Source: Adiantum capillus-veneris (lineage: Eukaryota; Streptophyta; Polypodiopsida; Polypodiales; Pteridaceae). Taken from it: 64,000 nt of DNA. Under the pieces are notes generated by a model. That model made no database searches and had not been told where the DNA came from. It worked only from the letters and a program-made list of their open reading frames with translations. A program made the position numbers and the translations under genes. The stretch covers positions 73,452,676 through 73,516,675 of the forward strand of contig CM043969.1 of the NCBI GenBank assembly GCA_014529385.2. Reading direction: 5' to 3'. Shown one piece after another: positions 47,193 to 57,129 of this stretch; positions within the stretch are counted from its first letter, which is position 1, and every line of letters starts with the position of its first letter.

Positions 47193-49300
47193 GTGGCTTG
47201 TGAACTTGTCATGGACGCAAATGCTTGCTCTCAAAACATCAATGCAGCTACTTCTAGTCGCCCATTGACTAAAGGTGAAGTATCAAACAATGGAGCTTCC
47301 AGTAAAGGGAAGCACAAGGCCGTTGATGGTAAGGTGCCAGGGCCTGAGTGGAAATTTGCTGATAATGTAAGATCATTGATTGGTGTTGCAAATTATGTGG
47401 CAAAGAAAAATCAGGTGGTGCACCTCGTATTAGGGAACACTTCCTTGGATTAGGGAATGGAACAACTAATAGGTCTACTGGAGGCAGATGTAATGGTGTT
47501 GGTCATGAGAGTGCTATAAAATGCTTGAGAGAGTTGTTAGGAGGTGTAGCCAATGCAAGGTGACCTAGAGTACCGACTCCAAGCCATTATGCTTCAGAGC
47601 ACCAAGGTAGTGCTGCCTCAACACAAGGCGGACAAAATAGTGGTGCACCCTCCACACTGACCGACACACACACATAAAGAGATGGCACTCAAGATGGATT
47701 GCCCGAGTACCGGTTTGAAATGCATAGAAAGAAGCAAGTAAGTCTAGAGCAAAGACTTTGATCAACTGCTCTTGAAGAGGCACAATCTGCTCTTGCACAA
47801 GCTATCTATTTTACATTGGGTTCTATGTTGATGGTCAAACGAGAGTCATAGAAGCATGCATGGAAGAAGATTGGTGAGTATGGGGCTGGTTTTTCCCCTC
47901 CATCATATCATCAAACACAGACAACATTCTTGGATAAATGCTTCGGCGACACCCAAAAAGAAGTTGATAGATTGATCTTGAAATCAATTATCAAACAAGA
48001 TCCACTATAGTCAGTGATGGATGGTCAAATGTCCAACGCAGGCCACTGATTAATGTGATGATATTTAGTCCTCAAGGGGAGTGCTTTATTAAATCGATTG
48101 ATAGCTCGGGTGAGATAAATCCACGAGCTATATAGTTGATATAATCACGTAAACAATTCATAAAGTTGGTGTCCAAAATGTAGTACATGTGATAATGCAC
48201 AATGCCAAAAATTGTGGAATAGCGGGTCGTCTCTTGGAGGAGCGCTTTCCTAGCTTGTACACATTTGGTTGCAATGCACATAGCTTGAATCTTGTGTTGC
48301 AGGATTGGTATAATAAAGAGGACATTGATTGGTTAAAAATCATTATAGATAATGCAAGGAAGGTGGTGAAGTTTATTTTGAAGAGACAACGTGCGCTAGA
48401 CTTGTACCGGCAACGTATGTCCACAATATTGAAGCTTCCATGTGAAACCAGATTTTGCACTAACTTCTACACTATGGAGAGTCTTTTGCAAAATAAAAAT
48501 TGTTGTTTTGGAGACATTTGTTTGTGCAGGATTCTATGAGTGGGAAGCAAGGCAACCAATACGAGTAAAAACAAAGGCTCGATCTGTGAAAGTGCTTATT
48601 GATGATAGAAACTTTTGGTCTGATGTTGGGGACACATACTTGGTGATGAGGCCTGTGATGATATCTTTGTGTCAGTTTGATTTTAAGTTACCCAATATAG
48701 GAAAGGTGTAGATTGGTTGGTATAATGTTCAGAAGAGCTTGAACTCTCCTTCAAAGCCAAAAAATGGTTTGATCAAGCCCTGGAGAGCACCTTCTAATAA
48801 GGATAAAAGAGATATCTTAAATAAATATGTACATGCTCGATGGGTTACTGCACATAGCCCACTACATAGTGTTGGTTTTTTGCTTGATCCAGAGTACTGG
48901 AACATAGCTTGTGATGATTTAGATGAGGAGGTGATTGAAGACTTCTATGATGTGGTAAGTAATTTCTACAACAATCCAAATGATCAAGCCCAAGCAGTCA
49001 CCAACCTAACAAAGTACAGGGTAAAGGATGGCCTTTTCAATTCGGAGTTTGTGCAAAACCTTGAAGATGGTGGCTCATAAATGGTGCTTTGACGCCTACA
49101 TTGTGTCCATTGTCCATTAGGGTTCTTGCACAATGTGCTACCAATTCAAGTTTCGAGAGAAACTGGAGTACGTACAGCTATGTACATTTGACTATTTGTA
49201 ATTGGCTTCTCAATGACCGGGCCAAAAAATTGGTTTACCTATATTGCAATCAGATGCTACTTAGCAATATTCTAAGTAAAAAGGTATGAAGAAGATAGAC
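47193..49300 (+). pseudogene. hAT-family transposase, broken
   Basis: The domains come in the order of plant hAT transposases. An N-terminal stretch (47193-47453, ACSQNINAATSSRPLTKGEV) is followed by a DUF659 region (about 47930-48340: FLDKCFGDTQKEVDRLI, TIVSDGWSNVQRRPLINVMI, VQNVVHVIMHNAKNCGIAGR, GCNAHSLNLVLQDW). The middle part (48360-48700) gives CETRFCTNFYTMESLL and NFWSDVGDTYLVMRP. A segment with LLDPEYWNIACDDLDEEVIE follows (48739-49080), and then the C-terminal dimerisation block LAQCATNSSFERNWSTYSYV with LNDRAKKLVYLYCNQ (49125-49260). The catalytic Asp of SDGW is present. Several stops and shifts (47453, 48130, 48540, 48710, 49080) inactivate it. hAT enzymes cut and paste DNA with 8-bp duplications; no terminal repeats were located. 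Confidence 0.88.
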
Positions 49301-49856
49301 CATAGTGGACAGTGGATATGAATGAAGATGACCAAGAGAAAGGGGAAGAGGTGACAGTCAAAGAGCTTGAGTTCTCTAAGCTTGGTGGATGTTATTTGCT
49401 TGAATTGAATGCAAATCTTGAGGTGGATGATTTTCCTCATACTCGGCAATGAAGGGCATTGCGGAGGAATGATGTAAACACATTTAGAATTGTAGGTTAA
49501 CACTTCATTGAGGTGCAGAACAATTGAATGTAATGCAAACACTTTTTTTGTGGACCAAGTGACATATCACAACTTTTATTTTATTGCCATTTAAGATGGT
49601 AGTTTGAGCATTGTCATTTATGAATTTAAAAAGTATCATAAATTTTGTTTGCAATTCCAATGGAAAACTTTATACACTTTGAATTTATAACATTACTTTA
49701 TGCACCAAGGAAGACTATGAAACCTTCACGGATCAATTTACCAACATTCAGAAAGTCACAACAAGTTTTACAAGGCTTCAATGTTCATTGCAAGGGAGAT
49801 ATATACAAGGATCATAAGAGTCAGTGCAACCCACTCCAGGATAAGATGTTTACAAT
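49301..49856. other. No gene recognised
   Basis: This is possibly the 3' flank of the hAT element. A short frame near 49310-49450 (EEVTVKELEFSKLGGCYLLELNANLEVDDFP) may be the last coding trace of the transposase. Confidence 0.4.
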
Positions 49857-51960
49857 TTAGAAAGATAAATTCAAACTATCCAAAATAGAGTCTCTCTCCC
49901 TTGTAGTTGCTGCCAATAAGCATTGATAGTCTTTCTGTAGTTTGAATATGGAATACATAAGCTCTTCAATCAGAGCCTTGCAAATGTGGCCCTCTTTTTT
50001 ATTTACCATGTTTTGCATGAGACATGGCAAATGATACATGTGGCCACAAGCTATTCCATATTGTCCAATTCAACTATGGAAAAAGTGTCCACAAATCGGG
50101 CAAGGGCCAACTGCATCCTCAGTGTGAGCTGGAAGTGGACGCAATGTGTTAGGATGCTTGATCATTGTCATGATCGATTGCCGCTGAACCCGTTCCTCCA
50201 TTTCATGGAGTTCACACCTGAGAAACTTGATATCTCTCTGTAACTCTTTGTTATTGCTTGAGTCCCCTTACCCCGTCGTCTGTGTGGAGGTACAAAAGCT
50301 GTGTTTGCAATTCCTCCACAGTGTCATGTGTTTGCATAGCGAAGACAACCAGTTCATATCTTAGCTTCTCTCATGATATTGTGACTATCTCACTTCGCTA
50401 TGCTCTTATTGGGGGCTCTGTTGGCTGAAGTCCACTAGCTTATTCTTAACAAATTGGATGTATAGCATCTTTGCAAGCCACAAGGGACAATCTGTGAGGT
50501 TTAATGTACTCCATGTGCATGCAAGGTATATAGCTTCGGCATGCGTGCGTATGGCTGGCACAACACACTTATCTAGCTTCATCTTCCCTTGCGGATAGAG
50601 AATTCAGACACATTTGGCCATGCTTCTTTGATCATCTCTGTGGAGACATCTTTGTTGATTTCTTTCCATTGTTTTCCATTCGTCGACATCCACTCATCAA
50701 TCCTTGCAACAACTCTCACTTGTTCATTTGGGCCAGTTGCATCAGCAAGTGCACGCAAGCGATTGTATGCTTTTTTAGATTTCTCACGCTTGACCATACC
50801 TACCACAAACACACCTACACTATCTCAATGTGCGATAGAACTTAAGTTTGCATCACAGATACAATTGAAAATCCATTGGTACACCTTGGTTTAAGTTATC
50901 ACATCACACCACATTCTGTATTAATCACTTTGCACCATGAATGTATTTGCAAATACAGTGTCCAAATTTCAACTAAAACTATAACAACACGCCACTTTGC
51001 ATTGTTTGCTTTGCACCATGACACCATTATTATAAGAAGAATTGACTTGCAAATAGATTGTCAAATTGCAATTGAAAATATTATAATACACCACTTTATG
51101 TATTAATTGCTTTGCTCCATCATTACAAAAGGACTTTACTTTTGATTATAGATTCACAAATTCAACAGAAAATATCACGACACACCACATTGTGTATTAA
51201 TCTCTTTTCCCCATGACTACATCATTATAAAATGGTACAATTTAACTCAATGGTCCATGAATATAAAAAAATCTCCATTTACATATGTCAGATAATCCGA
51301 AAGAGACCACTATTTACAAAGGTGACTAGAGTAAACTAAAATATACGAATCATCTCGCTATGCGTACACAAACACATCTCCAAGTTGAGCTCTAGCATAT
51401 CTAAATGCTCACTCATACTCTGCAATGTCTTTCTCTACCTAGGTGGTTGTTGTAAGTAGGTTTTCTGCATTATAGAGGCAATCATGCCGCAATCAATTTG
51501 CTTTCACTTTTGCCATGGCACATTGTAAATGCTCCGAAAATTCTTTGCACCAATCTCATAGTTGCTCAATGCAGAAAGAAACTGCATAGGTGTTAGTGGA
51601 TTTTGAATACAGACAAGAAGCTTTTGGGTTGCAAAGCTCGGGGGCCCTGCAAGGATGTAGGGCATACTATATGGGGTCTTTGATGTTGGTTTCTTGCTTC
51701 TCAATGCCCACTCATAGTGCCAAACCCCAATCAATGACACCCATACGTGGCACACCTTCCTTAGTCAAGTTAGTCATGATGTTCCATGGGTGCAAGTCAC
51801 AATGTAGAATTCCTTTGTTGTGTGCATGTGCCATGGTCTTCACCAGAGCATCCATAAAAGAAGGTGCCCAACTGAGCATATGCTTGCACATCTCTAACTC
51901 TTGCTCTATAGGAGGGCGTCTAGGATCTTCTTTTTGAGCCACCAGTATGTTATAAAAAGG
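49857..51960 (-). pseudogene. Protein kinase plus RING-like remnant, minus strand
   Basis: Reading 5' to 3' on the minus strand, the first block (51942-51712) is the catalytic core of a protein kinase: HCDLHPWNIM is the HxDxxxxN catalytic loop, and GVIDWGLAL takes the place of the DFG magnesium-binding motif as DWG. A downstream kinase segment follows (51680-51504, ending FRSIYNVPWQK). A middle block (50812-50579) reads RRARLRALADATGPNEQ-like helical sequence and WKEINKDVSTEMIKEAWPNV. The last block (about 50140-49860) contains CPICGHFFHS, a stop, then GIACGHMYHLPCL...HICK, a RING-like Cys/His pattern. No glycine-rich loop of the kinase N-lobe is seen. It looks like a captured or dying host gene, or the cargo of an element. 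The DWG form and the HPWN loop suggest a non-standard kinase family. Confidence 0.5.
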
Positions 51961-52139
51961 TGATCTTCTCCGTGGTTAGGGCACATATACACATGACCAA
52001 CAAGATCTAATCTTCGTTTTTTACTCCTTCATTTCCACAGGATCAATGTATGCTACAATTAGCACATATTTTATGATTTTTAAAGACAACATAACGTTAA
52101 ATTTTATAACAAATATATGCATCATGCATTGAAACTGAA
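51961..52139. other. AT-rich gap before satellite
   Basis: I see no gene here. Confidence 0.4.
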
Positions 52140-52950
52140 GACAACACTAGCTTAAAGAGTAGGCAGTCATTCAATGAGAGTGATGACACCTCCAACCCAG
52201 TTGTAGGGTTGATGACAAGACCAACACTGAACTAACCCAACAAGACAGGGCATCATTCAATGCAGCTAACAACACCTCCAACCCAATAGAAGGGTTGATG
52301 CCGATAGTAGCAACACCAAACTAAGCCTAAAAAGCAAGGCATTGTTTGATGAAACGAACGACACCTACAGCCCAATGGTAGAGCTGATGCGAAAAGAAAC
52401 ATGAAACATGCCTAAAAGCAAGTGCATCATTCAATGTAATTAACAACACCTCCAACCCAATGATAGGGTTGATGCCGATAGCAACACAGAAATTAGCCTA
52501 AAAAGTAGGGCATCAATCGATGAATCTAACTACACCTCCAACTCAATGGTAGAGCTGAAGCCAAAAGAAACACCAAACTAAAAAGCAAGGGCATCATTCG
52601 ATGAATCTAACACCACCTCCAGTCGAGTAGTACGACTCATACCGAAATAAACATTGAACTAGCCTATCAGCATGTATATGACTCATAAAACATAGAAAGT
52701 AGTCTATTAGCTTGTACACAATGACACTCCCAATCCAATAATAGAACTGATGCCAAAAGCAAGGTTAAAAGAATTACTTATAAGTTGAACGTAACCAACT
52801 ATGTTCAACAATGACACTTCCGGTCCAAAATAGAACTGATGCCGAAGTGAACACAATCGACACGTTTTAAAACAGTGCTGGCTGGTCTAGTCTTTCACAA
52901 CGACACTTCCGGTCCAATATTAGGACCGATGCCGGCATGAAAAGCAAGAT
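52140..52950 (+). repeat. Satellite-like tandem repeat, about 90-bp unit, about nine copies
   Basis: Each unit holds 'acacctccaacccaatggtaggg(t/c)tgatgccgatag', then 'caaaaagcaagggcatcattcaatga'. Unit starts fall near 52175, 52271, 52360, 52445, 52531, 52612, 52723, 52809 and 52898. Later units shift to 'gacacttccggtcca', so the array has drifted from left to right. Confidence 0.88.
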
Positions 52951-53960
52951 CATCCCACTTTTAAAACTACAAAATCCAATTATAAAAAAAAAATAGTACC
53001 AACTTAAAAACAAAATAGTAAAAGAGCTTATGAAATTAAGCTAAAATTTATACCGTAGTTTTCTTTGTTCCTTGTGAGGACTCTTTGGTTGGATACCTAT
53101 GCAAGTCAGAACTCAGAAGATAGAATTGACAAAATGGGGCCCCTAGGGGCATAGGTACCCCGGGAGCTCACAGAGCAACGAAGCGGTACCATCGGGGCTA
53201 CTACCCTCCGGGTTTCTTATGTATCCCTCTGGGTCCTGGCGGGCAACAAAGGTATCCCGATGGGTAGATATCATCGAGCCTCCCGGTCTTCTTCAAGTCA
53301 CCATCCTAGTTTTTGTGAATGTAAAGAACTGTGAATTGAGAATTTTGTTAATTAACAGTGCGATCACAAAAAAATCCACGTGATCACATGAATTTGAAAT
53401 CCCTGGCAAGGTTGCATGCCAAAGACAAAGTACTCATATGCCTAAACCATATTGTAGTTTTTTCTTGGTTTTATCTTTGTAACTGATTGTATATTTTTTC
53501 CTATTCTATAGTGTCTTTCCTTTAACTCTATGTGGCCAAATGATCGACACTTTAGTACATACCACCATATTAACAAGCATTGAACCACCATGGTTTGTGG
53601 TGTCATGGTGGGTAACTTTGACACAAATAGTGATGAGGCTAGATACTATGTGACTATTGAAAGGATATTAAAGGTTGATTTTAGAATCTTTCATACCTTC
53701 ATCTTTGAATGCAAGTGAGAATGGAATCTACATGGTGGACTCCAACGTGCATTATACATGGAGGTATGAAACTTAGTTTTGCCATGCAATTGAGAACATG
53801 TGAGTGATTACCAAGCTTACCTTTATTTATTTGTACCATAATATCAATGTGACTCACTTTGAACGTCTCTTCTATATGTCATCTATATTCCATCAATTCA
53901 CCAACCATTTTTTTTTGGGGTTCCAATAACACCTTGAAGAAGAAGCATTTTTTCCTTTAA
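52951..53960. other. No gene recognised
   Basis: Includes a CCGGG-rich stretch (53140-53290: ccccggg, gcaacgaagcggtacc, cccggtcttcttcaagtc) of unknown role and AT-rich sequence. Confidence 0.45.
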
Positions 53961-54155
53961 TGAAGTGAAGACCATCTTCAAACCTCTCTCACCTATTACT
54001 TTGGATGAAGAGGAGACCGAGGAGAGAGAGATCAATGAATGAAGTCCCACTGCCAATCTTCGCGAGGAGGATGATTTTCAGGATGATGATGATGAGATGG
54101 AAGATGACAAATTTGAAAATGATAAAGCCAACACATCTATAAATGACAATTAAGT
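53961..54155 (+). other. Acidic coding trace
   Basis: Translation near 53960-54153 gives FNEVKTIFKPLSPITLDEEE, a TGA, then EEDDFQDDDDEMEDDKFEND, an acidic tail that ends at TAA. It looks like the C-terminus of a decayed protein, possibly an element protein. Nothing else supports it. Confidence 0.4.
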
Positions 54156-54289
54156 TTCTCTCTTTGTTGATTTAGGAGCCATGGGTTTAGATCTAGATGA
54201 TGCCACTTGTAGAGATCTTTTTCAAAATGATTCATAAACATTTTGTGTACCTAATTCTATGATAATTTTTTACCGTATCATTCCTTTTT

Positions 54290-54311
54290 AACTCTCTCTC
54301 TCTCTCTCTCT
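54290..54311. repeat. Short CT run
   Basis: About 20 bases of CT just before the palindromic satellite. Confidence 0.9.
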
Positions 54312-54399
54312 AATTTTATAGAGCATGCTAATTTATGCTAATCATATGTATGTGGTTAATTTATTGTGATCAAATATGTACCATTTTCTTTGTTCATTT

Positions 54400-55320
54400 T
54401 GACAAAAAAGGTTAGGTTAGGTTAAGCTATGTTAGGTTAGATTAGATTAAGCTACATTCGGCAATACGACAAGCCATAGAGCTTACCCACAATGCATATT
54501 AAAAGCAACACAATGGCGATCCGTTCATCAATACACAAGCCATAAAGCTTACCCACAACACATATGTATTGTGAGCAAGCTCTATGGCTTTCCGTATTGC
54601 CAACGGCTCGCCATTGTGTTGTTTATACGTCCGTGAGTGGTATTCAAGTCCTAAAATAGCTAAGCGGCCCTGAAAATAACACCATGGTGAGCCGTTTGGC
54701 AATACGGCAAGCCATAGAGCTTTCCCACAATGCATATGTATTGTGGGAAATCTCTATGGCTTGATGTATTGCCAAACGGCTCGCCATTGTGTTTTCTATA
54801 TGTCTGCAAGCAGTTATCAAATCCTAAAATAGCTAAGCGGCCCTAAAAGCAACACAATGGCAAGCCTTTTGGCAATACGGCAAGCAATAGATCTTGGTTA
54901 CAATGCATATGCATTGTGGGCAAGCTCTATGGATTGCTATATTGCCAACAACTGGTCATTGTGTTGTCTATATGTTTGCGAGCGATTTTCAAGCGCTAAA
55001 ATTGCCTTATGTCCCTAAAAACAACACAATGGTGATCCGTTTGGCAATACGGCAAGCCATAAAGCTTTCCCACAAGGCATATGCATTGTGGGCAAGCTCT
55101 ATGGCTTGCCATATTTCCAACGGCTTGTGTTGTCTATATGTCTGCGAGCGGTTTTCAGGCCCTAAAATCGCTTCGCAACCCTAAAAACAACACAATAGTG
55201 AGCCGTTTGTCAAATTGGCAAGCCATAGAGCTTTCCGACATTGCATATGCATTGTGGGCAACCTTTATGGCTTGCCGTTTTGCCAAACGCCTCACCATTG
55301 TGTTGTTTTTATGTTAGGTT
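54400..55320. repeat. 172-bp satellite of long palindromes
   Basis: Five units start at the word AACACAATGG near 54507, 54678, 54851, 55023 and 55189 (spacing 171, 173, 172 and 166). Each unit is a near-perfect inverted repeat of about 120 bases around a central GCATATGCATTGTGGG-type dyad. Its arms are AACACAATGGTGAGCCGTTT with GGCAATACGGCAAGCCATAG, and their complements. An unpaired spacer of about 50 bases links the units ('ctataTGTCTGCGAGCGGTTTTCAAgccctaaaa'). Reading frames shared across units are by-products of the palindrome. It can fold as a row of hairpins in either strand. Confidence 0.93.
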
Positions 55321-56480
55321 TAGGTTATATGTTAGGTGAGATTATAGGTTAGGTTAGAGCTAGCGACAAATTAATAGTAGAAAAACATAAATGGACTTCG
55401 AAGTTAACTCGTGTACTTCTAAAAATGCAAACAGACTTTGGTTAGGCTGGGTTATAGGTTAGGTTTAGGTTATAAGTGAGGTTACATTAAGTTAGGTTAG
55501 GTTTAGGTTATAGGTTAGGTTAGATTATAGGTTAGGTTAGAGCTAGCGAAAATTAATAATAGAAAAAAATGCAATTCAACTTCAAAAGTGCACACAGACT
55601 TCAGGAACCTTAATATTGAGCTGTTTGTCAAATTGGCAAGCATAGAGCTTGCCGACATTGCATATGCATTGTGGGCAAGCTGTATGGCTTGCTATTTTGC
55701 CAAACGTATCACCATTGTGTTGTTTTTATGTTAGGTTAAGTTTAGGTTCTAGGTTAGGTGAGATTATAGGTTAGGTTAGAACTAGCAACAAATTAATAGT
55801 AGAAAAAAATACAAATGGACTTCAAAGATGGCTCGTGTACTTCTAAAAACGCAAACAGACTTCGGTTAGGTTAGGTTATAGGTTAGGTTTAGGTTATAAG
55901 TTAGGTTACATTAAGTTAGGTAAGGTTTAGGTTATAGGTTATAGGTTAGGTTACATTATAGGCTAGGTTACATTATAGATTAGGTAAGAGCTAGCGAAAA
56001 ATTAATAGTAGAAAAAACGAAATCGGACTTCAAAAGTGCACACTGACTTCAAGAACCTTAATATATAATCTACACAATGGTGAGCCGTTGTCAAATTGGC
56101 AAGCCATAGAGCTTGACAAAATCGCATATCCATTGTGGGCAAGCTGTATGGCTTGCCGTTTTGCCAAGCACCTCACCATTGTGTTGTTTTTATATTCGGT
56201 TAGGTTAAGTTAGGTTTAGGTTATAGGTTAGGTGAGATTAAAGGTTAGGTTAGAGCTAACGACAAATTAATAGTAGCAAAAATGCAAACGGACTTTGGTT
56301 AGGTTAGGTTACATTAAGTTAGGTTAGGTTTAGGTTATAGGTTAGGTTAGATTATAGGTCAGGTTAGAGCTAGCGACAAATTAATAGTAGAAAAAACGCA
56401 ATCGAACTTCAAAAGTGCACACAGATTTCAAGAACCTTAATATATAGTCAACACAATGGTGAGCCGTTTGTCAAATTGGC
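55310..56480. repeat. GTTAGG/TTTAGG telomere-like tracts with palindrome copies
   Basis: Three blocks of 'ggttaggttatagg', 'ttaggtttaggttata' and 'aggttagagctagcga' words (about 55310-55560, 55730-55990 and 56195-56370) each precede one palindrome half or whole (at 55612-55720, 56072-56180, 56455-56490). The period is about 420-460 bases, so the palindrome and the TTAGG-type tract form a higher-order unit. The plant telomere is TTTAGGG; this is a degenerate, interstitial relative at best. Confidence 0.85.
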
Positions 56481-56669
56481 AAGCCATAGGGGTAGAAGCA
56501 TGTTAACGTGTCACTGAATGTGTTGTCCCGGACAGTGCTAGTTACTTGTGCTTGTTAGCATATACTGAAAACGGATGGGCAAGTCCTTTGAATTTCAAAT
56601 TTTCCATAAAAAATTTATTTTTCCTCATCATGTGATTGTGTTTTCACTTACTGAAGATGACCTGGGGAG
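56481..56669. other. Boundary region before the transposase-like gene
   Basis: AT-rich with a single 'ttagcatatac' word at 56555 related to the palindromes downstream, so this may be the left edge of that element. Confidence 0.4.
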
Positions 56670-56764
<95 letters not shown>

Positions 56765-56776
56765 CGTTCGTTCGTT
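56670..56776. repeat. (CT)46 then (GTTC)4 microsatellite
   Basis: A perfect CT run of about 90 bases is followed by CGTTCGTTCGTTCGTT. It may lie in an intron or 5' region of the gene downstream. Confidence 0.95.
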
Positions 56777-57129
56777 CCTTGCACCGAGAATCCTGCCTGA
56801 GAGATTAGTCATCAAAGCTGAGCTCTGTCTCTTGTTCTAACATAGACCTATAGAAATGGAGAACCAGAGTAGCCAAAATTATTGCCACTAGCTCCAGTGT
56901 TGAAAATGGAGCCGTACTATAATCTGATGGTAAGCAAATCTTATGTGTATCCCACCCACTCCAAATGAAGTCACTGGTTTTGTTGATCACATGTATAGTT
57001 TTATGAGGGTATTTTTTCATAGTATGTGTTTATTACAACATCAAGTGTTGAAAGCTATACATTCAAGTGATTTTAAGTAAGTAACATATTATGCACGTCT
57101 ACAGTTCTCATGAAAAAGCAGAAGAGAGC

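Noticed and set aside
54400-56490. True telomere
   Set aside because: Words are GTTAGG and TTTAGG mixed with other sequence and not the regular TTTAGGG array; flanks continue with other repeats.
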